From Hyphomonadaceae bacterium (lineage in GTDB: Bacteria > Pseudomonadota > Alphaproteobacteria > Caulobacterales > Hyphomonadaceae), in NCBI GenBank assembly GCA_027485145.1, contig JAIXRO010000078.1:42285-106284 (forward strand): a stretch of 64,000 nt of DNA, in the 5' to 3' direction. Below the pieces are notes generated by a model. That model searched no databases, was not told the origin of the DNA, and worked only from the letters and a program-made list of their open reading frames with translations. Positions 1 to 9,971 of this stretch are shown here, in pieces; positions within the stretch are counted from its first letter, which is position 1; every line of letters begins with the position of its first letter. Both the position numbers and the translations under genes were made by a program.

Positions 1-324
1 GACCTGTTCCCGCGCTACCGCGAGCGTGTCGATTTCATCCAGCAGCATATTTTTCCGGGCGGCATGCTGATCAGCGAGAAAGTGCTGAAGGAGCAACTGG
101 CGACCGCAGGGCTGCGCCATGACGGGGTGGCCTATTTCGGACAGGACTATGCCCGAACGTGCCGCGAATGGTCGCGTGCGTTCAATGCACGCTGGGACGA
201 CATCCGGCCCCTCGGATTTGACGAGCAGTTCCGCCGGCTCTGGAACTTCTACTTCAGCTATTGCGAAGCCGGTTTCAGCGATGGCCGGATCAATGTCGGC
301 CAGTTCCAGCTGACGCGAAACTGA
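1..324 (+). CDS. cfa: Cyclopropane-fatty-acyl-phospholipid synthase, C-terminal part (cut by window edge)
   Basis: Only the last 107 codons are present; the frame is open from base 1 and ends at TGA 322-324. The family transfers a methylene group from S-adenosylmethionine to cis double bonds of membrane phospholipid acyl chains. The visible part carries the usual C-terminal hallmarks: the FIQQHIFPGG motif near the start of the fragment, an aromatic YARTCREWSRAF stretch, and the terminal FRRLWNFYFSYCEAGF segment followed by GRINVGQFQL. The SAM-binding core lies upstream of the window. It is convergent with pyrG, with 7 bases between the two stops and no obvious terminator. Other SAM-dependent methyltransferases of the same superfamily (mycolic acid cyclopropane synthase type) cannot be excluded from this fragment. 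Confidence 0.85.
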   Translation, partial: DLFPRYRERVDFIQQHIFPGGMLISEKVLKEQLATAGLRHDGVAYFGQDYARTCREWSRAFNARWDDIRPLGFDEQFRRLWNFYFSYCEAGFSDGRINVGQFQLTRN

Positions 325-331
325 TCCAACG

Positions 332-1975
<1,644 letters not shown>

Positions 1976-1986
1976 TTATTGCAATG

Positions 1987-2011
1987 ATTCGAGCGGCGCG
2001 CGCGCTCGAAT
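1987..2011 (-). repeat. Inverted repeat between secG and pyrG
   Basis: Perfect 8-base arms ATTCGAGC / GCTCGAAT flank a 9-base GC-rich loop, 21 bases upstream of the pyrG start. No T-run follows on the minus strand, so it is not a textbook intrinsic terminator. It could be an RNA hairpin in the pyrG leader or a protein site. A small ATTGCAAT palindrome lies next to it on the pyrG side. Confidence 0.5.
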
Positions 2012-2028
2012 GCCGGGACGGATCAAAA

Positions 2029-2520
2029 TTACTGGGGAATTGGCTCGGCTGGCGCCGGCTCGGTCACGACTTCTGGCGCAGTTGTGGTCGTCGTCTCGGG
2101 CGTTGCCGTTGCGGCAGGCGGCGTCACGGTGGCAGCGGGCGCAGGAGCGGTGTCAACGGGTGCGGCCGGCGCGGCCGGAGCAGGTTCATTCTCGAGCAGG
2201 GGGACCGACGGATCAAAGAGATCGACCGGACCTTCCGGGGCTGTCGTAGGGAGCGTCTCTTCAAGCGCTCTCTCAATACCGGAAGTGCCCTCCTTGGAGC
2301 GGTTTGCAATGGAGGTCAGGGCGAGGCTGGTAGCGAAGAAGATGCCGCCGATGATGATGGTTGTGCGCACAATGGCACCCGCGGCGCCACGTCCGGACAT
2401 CAGCGAGTTTGCGCCGCCGCCACCGATTCCGAGACCGCCGCCCTCCGATTTCTGGACCAGCACGAGGCCGATCATCGCCAAAGCGGCCAGAATATGGATG
2501 ACGAGTATGACGTTCTGCAT
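2029..2520 (-). CDS. secG: Preprotein translocase subunit SecG with extended C-terminal tail
   Basis: Small membrane subunit of the SecYEG translocon that assists protein export. Two hydrophobic segments are visible, about residues 3-21 and 51-71, joined by the conserved glycine-rich stretch QKSEGGGLGIGGGG. The sequence NSLMSGRGAAG that follows is also typical. The 163-residue length is well above the 75-110 usual in enterobacteria, because of a roughly 70-residue Pro/Ala/Thr-rich, low-complexity tail; such tails are common in alphaproteobacterial SecG. It sits between tpiA (72 bases upstream) and pyrG, the usual order in the class, and is probably co-transcribed with both. Confidence 0.93.
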   Translation of the reverse strand: MQNVILVIHILAALAMIGLVLVQKSEGGGLGIGGGGANSLMSGRGAAGAIVRTTIIIGGIFFATSLALTSIANRSKEGTSGIERALEETLPTTAPEGPVDLFDPSVPLLENEPAPAAPAAPVDTAPAPAATVTPPAATATPETTTTTAPEVVTEPAPAEPIPQ

Positions 2521-2592
2521 GTTGGGGGCCTGGCTGACTTGGATTTTCGCGCTCGCTTATCCCGCTTATGGGCGTTCGCCAAGCCGGACCGC

Positions 2593-3351
2593 TCACTCGG
2601 ACAGTGACGCAGCCGTCCGGTAGATGGCGAGGAAGTCCGCCGCCTTCAAGCTGGCACCTCCAATCAGGCCACCATCGACGTTGGAAATTGGCAGTATTTC
2701 CGGCGCATTGGCGGGGCTCAGGCTTCCGCCGTACAAAATTCGGACCTTTGCCCCGGGCGCACCGAAGCGCGCAACGAGCCTTTGGCGAACGAAATCGTGC
2801 ACTTCGCTTATCTGCACTGGGGTAGCGACCCGGCCCGTTCCGATGGCCCAAAGCGGCTCGTAGGCGACGACAACCCCGGATTCAGATGGCAAGCCGGCGA
2901 GCGAGCCCTCGATTTGGGTCTCGATCACGGACAGGGTCTCACCGGAATTGCGCTGCTCCAGCGTTTCGCCGACGCAAATGATGGGCATCAGGCCCGCGCC
3001 GAGCGCCGCGGCTGCCTGCGCGGCCACGATTGCATCGGTTTCGCCGTGCGCGGTTCGACGTTCCGAATGCCCCACGATGACATAGACCGCGCCCGCTTCT
3101 TTGAGCATCGCAGCGGAAATGTCGCCTGTGTAGGCCCCCTTCTCGAGCGCATGGCAGGTCTGGCCACCGGTCTTCAGCGATGTGCCGGCTGCCTCGCGGC
3201 TCGCTTCAGGCAGAAGCGTCGCGGGAACGCACAAAACAGCCTCCGGACCGTGTTCCGAGGGATCGATTCCGGCCGAAATGTCGCGCACGACCTGCAACTC
3301 GGCGCGCAAGCCATTCATCTTCCAATTTCCCGCGATCAGCTTCCTGTTCAC
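2593..3351 (-). CDS. tpiA: Triosephosphate isomerase
   Basis: Interconverts dihydroxyacetone phosphate and glyceraldehyde 3-phosphate. From the GTG chosen here the protein has 252 residues, the usual length, and starts at the family-conserved RKLIAGNWKMNG. Active-site residues are all present: Lys11 in GNWKMN, His95 in VGHSERR and Glu165 in AYEPLWAIGTG, with the phosphate-binding YGGS and GGASL loops later on. The open frame runs 23 codons further upstream, but that part does not resemble TPI and would overlap the promoter region of the divergent ppiD gene. An AGGGA Shine-Dalgarno lies 7 bases before the GTG. First gene of the tpiA-secG-pyrG run. Confidence 0.95.
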   Translation of the reverse strand: MNRKLIAGNWKMNGLRAELQVVRDISAGIDPSEHGPEAVLCVPATLLPEASREAAGTSLKTGGQTCHALEKGAYTGDISAAMLKEAGAVYVIVGHSERRTAHGETDAIVAAQAAAALGAGLMPIICVGETLEQRNSGETLSVIETQIEGSLAGLPSESGVVVAYEPLWAIGTGRVATPVQISEVHDFVRQRLVARFGAPGAKVRILYGGSLSPANAPEILPISNVDGGLIGGASLKAADFLAIYRTAASLSE

Positions 3352-3366
3352 GCCGCCATCCCTATC

Positions 3367-3395
3367 TTGCAAGTAACCGGTCGGTCGCCTAGCAA
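3367..3395 (+). promoter_or_regulatory. Candidate promoter for the ppiD-trpEGDC operon
   Basis: TTGCAA (3367-3372), a 17-base spacer and TAGCAA (3390-3395) form a moderate sigma-70-like pair. It would start transcription near 3402, downstream of the GTG at 3399, which supports the ATG at 3438 as the ppiD start. The -35 overlaps an 8-base palindrome CTTGCAAG. Prediction by eye only. Confidence 0.35.
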
Positions 3396-3437
3396 GCTGT
3401 GAGCCAACCGGCAAACCCAATCCAAAGAGACGTGCCC

Positions 3438-5351
3438 ATGCTTGCCCTGATGAAACGGCTGACCAACTCGGTCTTTGGCAAGCTCGTCGTGATGATTATC
3501 GTGGTCGGGATGGCGTTCTTTGGTGTGGACACCATTGTCAGCCAGATCCGCGGCGGCCTTGGTGCAAACATGGCCCAGGCAGGCTCGCGCGGCTTCGATG
3601 CGACGGACCTCGACCGGCGTGTCGAAACCGTTCTGCGAAACATGAATGCGACGTCCGAAAAACCGATCACAAAGACCGAAGCGCTCGAAAATGGCATGAT
3701 CGACCAGATTTTCGAGTCCGAGTCGGCTCGCATCAACATCCTGGGCTACGGGGCGAGCCTTGGCCTGAAGCCCTCGACTGAGGCGATCCTGGCCCAAACC
3801 CGGTCGATCGAAGCGTTCCAGAACCCCCTGACCGGCGAACTGGATGGCACGATCCTGCGCCAGCGCCTGCAACAGCTGGGCTTCACGCTCAATGAGTTCG
3901 AAGAGCAGGTCGGCGACGACCTTGCGATCCAGACGATGCAGGTCGCCGCAACTTCCGCCGTCTCGGCTCCGAAAGTCTTCTCGGACCTTCAAGTTCAATA
4001 CTTCGGTGAAGCCAGAAACGTCTCGTGGTTCCTCTATGACCCGCTCAAGGACGCGCCGCCTGCCGCTCCGACCGCGGAAGAAATAAAGGCGTACTATGAC
4101 GCCAATCTGGAGAAGCTGAAACAGCCGGAACGCCGCGGGATCGATCTGCTCCGCATGTCGGCCGAGGATTTCCTTGGCGAGGTCGAAGTGACCGATCAGG
4201 AAGTCGCGACAATTTATGAAGCCACCAAGTCCGAGCGCTTTTCAGACCCGGACCAGCGAACCTATGCCGAGTTGACGTTCGATAACCGGGATGCTGCGCG
4301 CGAAGCCTTCGGACTGCTGGCGGGTGGCGGCGACCCAAGCACCGTTCGCGGCGCCGTTTCGAACCAACTCAAGACCGCACGCGCCGCAGAAGTAGCGGAC
4401 GAAACGCTGCGCGATGCGATGTTTGGGGCTGGCCGGCAAAGCGGGGCGATGTACGGACCACGCGAAGTTGCTGGCCGATGGGTTGTCGCGCGCCTGATCT
4501 CGGTTCAACCCGGCCCCGTCAAACCGCTCGAAGAGGTCGCTGAAATCATCCGCGGCGAACTTGGCGGCGAGCGGGCACAGCTGGTCTTCAGCGCCAAGAT
4601 GGAGCGGCTCGACGAAGTGCTGGCGGCCGGATACGACCTCGAACAGATCGCCGCGGATCTGAAGCTGCCCTTGTTCAGCTTCCTTCCGGTCGACGCCAGC
4701 GGCGCGACAGAGAACGGCCAGCGGATCGGTGCGCTCAACGAAGCGTCCGAAGCGATCGCGCAAGCCTTCCGCCTTGGCCAAGGCGAACTGACGAGCCGGT
4801 TCGACACACAGACCGGCATCGTCGTGGCATCGACGCGTGAGATCATACCTGCCTCCACGCCTGCGTTCGAAGACATCGCCGATGACGTCAAAGCCTATCT
4901 CGTTGCCGAGAAGGCGAACAGCGCCGCTCTGGAAGCGGTGAACTCGATGACAGATCGTCTGGATTCTGCTGAACTGACTCTTGAAGCGGCGGCGGCAAGT
5001 GCCGGCGCGCCGATCGAGACACTGCCTGGCGCCGTTACGCGGTCGAGCGCAAATCAAGCCGGCATTCCGGGCCCGATCCAGCAGGCCATGTTCAGCACGC
5101 CTTTGGGCAAAGTCGTCAACCTGCCGACCGGCACACCGAATGTATTCGTCGTCCTGAGAGTCGATAGCGTGGAGCGTCCAAACCCCGACTCGGTCGCCGG
5201 GATCGCGCAGGAAATCTCGGCCGCAATGTCCAACACGCTGGGTCAGGATCTCGCGCAGGCACTCCAGGCCGAGATCGCCAAAACACTCAAGGTGAGGACC
5301 AACAAAGGGTCTCTCGAGACTTACAAACGGACAATTGCGGAGCCTCAATGA
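3438..5351 (+). CDS. ppiD: PpiD-like periplasmic chaperone with SurA-type N-terminal domain
   Basis: Membrane-anchored periplasmic folding factor of the PpiD/SurA_N family. A short cytoplasmic start (MLALMKRLTNSVFGK) is followed by one transmembrane helix at about residues 15-32 and a large periplasmic part with the SurA_N-like helical region. The parvulin domain (about 220-340) is poorly conserved, and I see no clear active-site signature, so isomerase activity is doubtful and chaperoning is more likely. From ATG 3438 it has 637 residues. A GTG at 3399 would add 13 residues but lies upstream of the likely transcription start; an AAAGAGA Shine-Dalgarno precedes 3438. The stop overlaps the trpE start (ATGA). 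ppiD next to trp genes is a common alphaproteobacterial arrangement. Confidence 0.88.
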   Translation: MLALMKRLTNSVFGKLVVMIIVVGMAFFGVDTIVSQIRGGLGANMAQAGSRGFDATDLDRRVETVLRNMNATSEKPITKTEALENGMIDQIFESESARINILGYGASLGLKPSTEAILAQTRSIEAFQNPLTGELDGTILRQRLQQLGFTLNEFEEQVGDDLAIQTMQVAATSAVSAPKVFSDLQVQYFGEARNVSWFLYDPLKDAPPAAPTAEEIKAYYDANLEKLKQPERRGIDLLRMSAEDFLGEVEVTDQEVATIYEATKSERFSDPDQRTYAELTFDNRDAAREAFGLLAGGGDPSTVRGAVSNQLKTARAAEVADETLRDAMFGAGRQSGAMYGPREVAGRWVVARLISVQPGPVKPLEEVAEIIRGELGGERAQLVFSAKMERLDEVLAAGYDLEQIAADLKLPLFSFLPVDASGATENGQRIGALNEASEAIAQAFRLGQGELTSRFDTQTGIVVASTREIIPASTPAFEDIADDVKAYLVAEKANSAALEAVNSMTDRLDSAELTLEAAAASAGAPIETLPGAVTRSSANQAGIPGPIQQAMFSTPLGKVVNLPTGTPNVFVVLRVDSVERPNPDSVAGIAQEISAAMSNTLGQDLAQALQAEIAKTLKVRTNKGSLETYKRTIAEPQ

Positions 5352-6772
5352 CCGCGCGCCTGATCATCCGGCGGCGGATCGGAGATATCGAAACGCCCGT
5401 CGGCGCAATGCTCAAGCTGGGCGCGGAATTGCCGGGGAGCTTCCTGTTCGAGTCCATCGCCGGCGGTGAGCGGCTGGGCCGCTATTCATTCGTCGGGATC
5501 GAGCCGGGCCTTTGGTTCCGGGTCAGGAATGGCGTGGCAGAGACCAGCCTGTCGGCTGACTTCAAGGACGCCGTCACCGAGCCGGGTTCACCCATCGAGG
5601 CCCTGAGACGTTTTGTGGCGGCGGCCCGCGCCGAAGCACCCGTCGGTATTCCGCCGATGGCGTCCGGCGCGTTTGGCTATCTGGGCTATGACATGATCCA
5701 ATATGTCGAGCCTGTGGAGATTACCAAGCCCGACGTGCTTGGCGTTCCGGAAGCCTTGCTGCTCGTGCCTCGCGTGGTCGTGATCTTCGATCATCTGTAT
5801 CAGGAACTCTTGCTGGTCGGGCGACAGGAGGATGACGCGGACAATTCGATCGAGGCGCTGCTGGATGATGTGGAGCGGCGACTTGAGCGGCTCGCCTCGG
5901 TGCCGCCCAAGGACAGCTCCGCGACAAGCGTGACGCTGGTTTCGGACACGACCAAGGAACGCTATTTCGAGATCGTGGAGACCTGCCGGGATTACATCAA
6001 GGCCGGCGACATATTTCAGGTCGTGCCCAGCCAGCGCTTTTCGACGCCGTTCACACGCCAGCCCATCAGCTTCTACCGCGCGCTACGGCGACTGAACCCC
6101 TCTGCGTTCATGTTCCACATGAATCTCGGAGACGTGTGCCTGGTCGGCTCCAGTCCCGAAATCCTGGTGCGCGTCAGGAATGGCCGCGTTGCGATCCGGC
6201 CGATCGCCGGCACTCGGCCGCGCAGCGGCGATCCGGACGAAGACGTGCGGCGAGCCGAAGACCTGGTCTCGGACCCGAAGGAACGCGCTGAACATCTGAT
6301 GCTGCTCGATCTCGGACGGAACGATGTTGGCCGGGTGGCGGCCTATGGCAGTGTGACCGTGACCGAACAGTTCGTGGTCGAGCGCTACAGCCATGTGATG
6401 CATATCGTCAGCCATGTCGAAGGCGACCTGAGAGAAGGGCTCGACGCGGTCGACGCACTCCTTGCCGGTTTCCCGGCAGGCACGGTTTCGGGCGCGCCAA
6501 AAATCCGCGCGATGCAGATCATCAACGAGCTGGAAACATCGCGCCGGGGCATTTATGGTGGCGCGGTGGGATATTTCGGCTGGAACGGCGACCTCGATAC
6601 CTGCATCGCCTTGCGGACTGCGGTGATCAAGGATGGCCAGTTGCATATTCAGGCCGGCGGCGGTGTCGTGCTCGATTCCGAGCCGCAGTATGAGTATGAC
6701 GAGACGGTGCATAAATCGGGCGCGCTCCGGCGCGCGGCGGAACTGTCGGCAGCCTACGAGTTCGATCAATGA
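5348..6772 (+). CDS. trpE: Anthranilate synthase component I
   Basis: Converts chorismate and ammonia (from TrpG) to anthranilate, the first committed step of tryptophan synthesis. The 474 residues contain an N-terminal domain with the LFESIAGGERLGRYSF region, which forms part of the tryptophan feedback pocket in this family. The chorismate-binding domain shows GDIFQVVPSQRFS, AGTRPRSG, LLDLGRNDVGRVA, FPAGTVSGAPKIRAM and the C-terminal IQAGGGVVLDSEP. The ATG overlaps the ppiD stop by 4 bases, with GGAG 6 bases before it inside ppiD. No leader peptide or attenuator precedes it, so regulation by transcription attenuation directly upstream is unlikely. It is coupled to trpG by another ATGA overlap. 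Confidence 0.97.
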   Translation: MTARLIIRRRIGDIETPVGAMLKLGAELPGSFLFESIAGGERLGRYSFVGIEPGLWFRVRNGVAETSLSADFKDAVTEPGSPIEALRRFVAAARAEAPVGIPPMASGAFGYLGYDMIQYVEPVEITKPDVLGVPEALLLVPRVVVIFDHLYQELLLVGRQEDDADNSIEALLDDVERRLERLASVPPKDSSATSVTLVSDTTKERYFEIVETCRDYIKAGDIFQVVPSQRFSTPFTRQPISFYRALRRLNPSAFMFHMNLGDVCLVGSSPEILVRVRNGRVAIRPIAGTRPRSGDPDEDVRRAEDLVSDPKERAEHLMLLDLGRNDVGRVAAYGSVTVTEQFVVERYSHVMHIVSHVEGDLREGLDAVDALLAGFPAGTVSGAPKIRAMQIINELETSRRGIYGGAVGYFGWNGDLDTCIALRTAVIKDGQLHIQAGGGVVLDSEPQYEYDETVHKSGALRRAAELSAAYEFDQ

Positions 6773-7341
6773 TTATCGTCATCGACAACTATGACAGCTT
6801 CACCTGGAACCTCGTTCACTACGTGGAGGAACTGGGAAGCCGCACGCATGTCGTGCGCAATGATGCTTTGACGGTTGAGGAGGCACTGGCACTCAAGCCC
6901 TCCGGCATTTTGCTATCGCCAGGGCCGTGTACGCCAAACGAAGCCGGGATTTGCCTTGATCTGATAGCTGCGGCGCCTGAGTCCCTGCCGATCCTCGGCG
7001 TCTGTCTTGGCCATCAGGCGATCGGACAGGCGTTTGGTGGGGACGTGATCGGCGCACGCGAAATCCGCCACGGCAAGATATCCCGCATTTCGCATTCCGG
7101 CGGCGCGCTGTTCGAGGGCTTGCCCTCTTCGTTCTCGGTGGTGCGGTATCATTCGCTCGCCGTGAAGACGGAAACGCTACCGGACGCGCTTCGCGCTGAT
7201 GCGTATACAGACGATGGAGAGATCATGGCCTTGCATCATGTCGCCCGCCCCATCTTCGGCGTGCAATTCCATCCCGAAAGCATCCTGACCGAACACGGTC
7301 ATGCCCTGCTGAGAAACTTTCTGGCCCAGATTCCGAAATGA
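6769..7341 (+). CDS. trpG: Anthranilate synthase component II (glutamine amidotransferase)
   Basis: Supplies ammonia from glutamine to TrpE. At 190 residues it is a stand-alone class I amidotransferase, not fused to TrpE or TrpD. The catalytic triad is visible: Cys79 in GVCLGHQAIG, and His168 and Glu170 in GVQFHPESILTEHG. The oxyanion-loop sequence SPGPCTPNEAG is at residues 50-60. It overlaps trpE at its start and trpD at its end by 4 bases each. In some bacteria such a subunit also serves PabB in folate synthesis; nothing here settles that. Confidence 0.96.
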   Translation: MIIVIDNYDSFTWNLVHYVEELGSRTHVVRNDALTVEEALALKPSGILLSPGPCTPNEAGICLDLIAAAPESLPILGVCLGHQAIGQAFGGDVIGAREIRHGKISRISHSGGALFEGLPSSFSVVRYHSLAVKTETLPDALRADAYTDDGEIMALHHVARPIFGVQFHPESILTEHGHALLRNFLAQIPK

Positions 7342-8369
7342 GCGGGAGCGGACTTTCCACGGCGCTGAAGGCGATTGCACTCGGACAGGCCCTTCCGGCT
7401 GACGTGCTGGAAAGTGCGTTTGAGGCCTTGTTGACCGGAACCGCTGCACCGGAAGAGACCGGCGCCTTCCTGATGGGTCTCGCCGTGCGCGGGGAAACAG
7501 CGGACGAGCTGATTGCCGGCGCACGCATCATGCGCGGCCATGCCCGCACCGTCGACATCGGCGGCCAGTTGCTCGACACCTGCGGCACCGGTGGCCTTCC
7601 CTGGAAGAGCCTGAACACTTCGACGGCGAGCGCGATCGTGATTGCAGCGGCGGGCGGACGCGTGGCCAAGCACGGCAACCGGTCGGTGCCGCCCAAGACC
7701 GGCTCTGCGGATGTTCTGGAGGCGCTGGGTGTCAACATCGAGGTCGATAACGAAACGCTGAAGCATTGCATCGAGGAGGCGAACGTCGGTTTCATGTTTG
7801 CGCGCAATCATCATAGCGCGATGCGCCATGTTGCGCCGATCCGAATGAAACTCGGGATACGGACGATCTTCAATTTGCTTGGCCCACTGACAAATCCAGC
7901 AGGCGCGCAGCATCAGATTCTGGGTGTATTCGCGCCGGAATGGGTTCGGCCGATGGCGGACGCGCTGCACGCGCTCGGTTCGGTCCGCTCCTGGGTCGTG
8001 CATGGCCTTGACGGCGTCGATGAAATCTCGATCTCGGGTGCCACCAAAGTCTGCGAGGTGACGAGAACGGGGGTCCGCGAGTTTGTGATTGATCCTGCGA
8101 CAGCCGGGCTCCCGGCCCATCCCCTTTCGACGGTCGAAGGATCGGACGTCGCTGGCAATGCGCAAGCGATCCTCGATTTGTTTGACGGCCATCAAGGGCC
8201 CTTCCGGGATATGGTTCTGCTGAATGCGGCCGCGGGCCTGCTCGTTCTGGACCGGGCGGCGGATCTCGCCGAGGGCGCGGCCATCGCAGCTCAGGCGATC
8301 GACTCCGGCAAAGCGAGAGAACATCTGGCTTTGCTCCGACGCGCCTCGCAAGGAGAGCCGCCCGAATGA
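7338..8369 (+). CDS. trpD: Anthranilate phosphoribosyltransferase with variant PRPP loop
   Basis: Joins anthranilate to PRPP in the second step of tryptophan synthesis. The 343 residues align with the family throughout: an N-terminal helical domain, GTGG at 83-86, NTSTASA at 93-99, VAKHGNRS at 109-116, GSADVLEALG from 122, RNHHSAMRHVAPIR, NLLGPLTNPA and the metal-binding Asp-Glu pair in HGLDGVDEIS. Two normally conserved spots differ. The usual GTGGD is GTGGLPWKS here, and the usual Ser-Ser(-Lys)-Ser-Gly of the PRPP-binding KHGNR loop reads Pro-Pro-Lys-Thr-Gly. Its place between trpG and trpC, with 4-base overlaps on both sides, makes the assignment firm despite this. Confidence 0.94.
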   Translation: MSGSGLSTALKAIALGQALPADVLESAFEALLTGTAAPEETGAFLMGLAVRGETADELIAGARIMRGHARTVDIGGQLLDTCGTGGLPWKSLNTSTASAIVIAAAGGRVAKHGNRSVPPKTGSADVLEALGVNIEVDNETLKHCIEEANVGFMFARNHHSAMRHVAPIRMKLGIRTIFNLLGPLTNPAGAQHQILGVFAPEWVRPMADALHALGSVRSWVVHGLDGVDEISISGATKVCEVTRTGVREFVIDPATAGLPAHPLSTVEGSDVAGNAQAILDLFDGHQGPFRDMVLLNAAAGLLVLDRAADLAEGAAIAAQAIDSGKAREHLALLRRASQGEPPE

Positions 8370-9160
8370 CGACGGCGCTCGACCGGATCCTCGAATACAA
8401 AGCGGATGAGGTGCGCGCCCTGAGAAGGTCGCGGACATATGGTGACCTTTGCGCAGACGCCAGAGCACAGCCGCCCGCGCGCGGCTTTGCAGCCGCGCTT
8501 TCCGCTGTCGTCGCGTCCGGCAAGAATGCGCTGATCTGTGAGATCAAGCGAAAGTCTCCGAGCGCGGGAGAAATCCTGCCGGGCGCCAATGCCGCGGACA
8601 TTGCCGCAGATTATCAGCGCGGCGGCGCAGCGTGTCTGTCGGTGCTGACGGACGGGCCAAGTTTCGGCGGCAACCTCGAAGACTTTGCCGCCATTCGGGC
8701 GGCCGTTTCCATTCCGATGTTGCGCAAAGACTTCATGATTGATCCGCTTCAGATTGCCGAATCACGCGCGCATGGCGCCGACTGCGTGCTCGTCATCATG
8801 AGCGCGGTGGACGATGCCTGCGCCGCCGAGCTCACACAAACCGCCGTTGATCTTGGCATGGATGTCCTTGTTGAAACGCATGATGAAGCAGAACTGGAGC
8901 GGGCCTTGCGTTTGCCCTCCCCGCTCGTGGGCATCAACAACCGTGACCTGAAGCGGATGGTCACCGACCTCGGGACGAGTGAACGGCTTGCACCCAAAGT
9001 GACCGGCAACAGGCACATCATCTCCGAAAGCGGCATTTCCGATCCCGAACATATCCACCGGCTGCGGATGTTCGGTATCCGGAGGTTCCTGATCGGAGAG
9101 AGCCTGATGAAGCGGAGCGACAGGGCCGCGTTCACAAATCAATTGCGGCAGACGCTCTGA
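8366..9160 (+). CDS. trpC: Indole-3-glycerol phosphate synthase
   Basis: Closes the ring of carboxyphenylaminodeoxyribulose phosphate to give indole-3-glycerol phosphate. It is a 264-residue single-domain beta/alpha barrel, not fused to TrpF. Diagnostic segments: [14 protein letters not shown] (Glu59, Lys61), [45 protein letters not shown] and the phosphate-binding [11 protein letters not shown] near the end. It is the last gene of the translationally coupled ppiD-trpEGDC chain. trpF, trpB and trpA are not in the window. The next gene is lexA; moaC and moeA, which follow trpC in several other alphaproteobacteria, are absent. Confidence 0.96.
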   Translation: MTTALDRILEYKADEVRALRRSRTYGDLCADARAQPPARGFAAALSAVVASGKNALICEIKRKSPSAGEILPGANAADIAADYQRGGAACLSVLTDGPSFGGNLEDFAAIRAAVSIPMLRKDFMIDPLQIAESRAHGADCVLVIMSAVDDACAAELTQTAVDLGMDVLVETHDEAELERALRLPSPLVGINNRDLKRMVTDLGTSERLAPKVTGNRHIISESGISDPEHIHRLRMFGIRRFLIGESLMKRSDRAAFTNQLRQTL

Positions 9161-9206
9161 GCGGGACCGCCCGGCGCATCCGCAGCCAATTCGGCCTAAG
9201 GATGTC

Positions 9207-9235
9207 TTGACCCGAAACGGGAACACACATAGAAC
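9207..9235 (+). promoter_or_regulatory. lexA promoter
   Basis: TTGACC (9207-9212), a 17-base spacer and TAGAAC (9230-9235) form a good sigma-70-type promoter 38 bases upstream of the lexA ATG. The -10 hexamer lies inside the LexA box, so bound LexA would block polymerase. This is the arrangement expected for autoregulation. Confidence 0.65.
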
Positions 9236-9245
9236 ACAAGTGAAC
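9221..9245 (+). promoter_or_regulatory. LexA operator (SOS box) with an extra half-site
   Basis: GAAC at 9221-9224, seven bases, and GAAC at 9232-9235 exactly match the alphaproteobacterial SOS box (GAAC-N7-GAAC, the reverse complement of GTTC-N7-GTTC). A third GAAC at 9242-9245 follows after six bases. The direct-repeat box overlaps the -10 element. Confidence 0.85.
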
Positions 9246-9272
9246 ATAGAATCACACCGAAAGGTTCCCCAG

Positions 9273-9953
9273 ATGCTCACCAGCAAGCAAAAAGAGCTGC
9301 TTCTTTTCATCAATGACCGCATTCGCGAGACCGGGGTGTCGCCCTCCTTTGATGAAATGAAAGAGGCGCTCGATCTTGCCTCGAAGTCGGGAATTCACAG
9401 GCTGATAACTGCCTTGGAGGAGCGCGGCTTCATCCGAAGGCTCGCGAACCGGGCGCGGGCGCTCGAAGTTCTCAAGCTGCCGGATTCGGCCGCCCCTTCG
9501 CCCGCCTCGCGTCAGCGCCGGGATTTCAAGCCCGCGCTTGTGGCAAATCAGATCCCGGACAATTATCGTCCGGGCATGATCGCGCTTGTCGGACGGATCG
9601 CGGCCGGATCGCCAATCTCGGCAATCCAGCAGGACAACGGACACGTTCCAGCCCCCTCGGAAGTCTCCGACGCCGGCGACTATTTCGCGCTCGAGGTTCA
9701 AGGCGACTCCATGATCCAGGCCGGAATTCTGAATGGGGACATTGTCATTCTCAAACGCACAAACAGTGCCCAGACCGGCGACATCGTCGTGGCGCTGATT
9801 GACGGCGAAGAGGCAACGCTGAAACGGCTTCGCCGCAAGGGCGCTTCCGTGGCGCTCGAGGCTGCAAACCCGGCCTATGAGACCCGTATTTTCGGACCGG
9901 ACCGCGTGGAAGTTCAAGGCCGTCTGGTCTCGCTGGTGCGCAAGTACGAATAG
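9273..9953 (+). CDS. lexA: LexA repressor
   Basis: SOS-response repressor that represses DNA-repair genes and self-cleaves when RecA is activated. From ATG 9273 it has 226 residues and begins with the canonical [13 protein letters not shown]; the open frame extends 22 codons upstream, but that stretch contains the promoter and operator. The winged-helix domain spans residues 1-65. The cleavage site is Ala111-Gly112 in GRIAAGSP. The serine-lysine dyad is Ser146 (GDSM) and Lys184 (EATLKR). An alphaproteobacterial SOS box overlaps its promoter. It lies downstream of trpC and convergent with comEC, 18 bases between the stops. Confidence 0.97.
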   Translation: MLTSKQKELLLFINDRIRETGVSPSFDEMKEALDLASKSGIHRLITALEERGFIRRLANRARALEVLKLPDSAAPSPASRQRRDFKPALVANQIPDNYRPGMIALVGRIAAGSPISAIQQDNGHVPAPSEVSDAGDYFALEVQGDSMIQAGILNGDIVILKRTNSAQTGDIVVALIDGEEATLKRLRRKGASVALEAANPAYETRIFGPDRVEVQGRLVSLVRKYE

Positions 9954-9971
9954 CCAGGACCACCGGGCCGG

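Noticed and set aside
3399..3437. GTG start for ppiD at 3399
   Set aside because: It precedes the likely transcription start and has no ribosome site; the ATG at 3438 begins the conserved cytoplasmic stub before the membrane helix.
5300..5347. trp attenuator or leader peptide before trpE
   Set aside because: The region is the coding end of ppiD; there is no Trp-codon cluster with alternating hairpins and a T-run.
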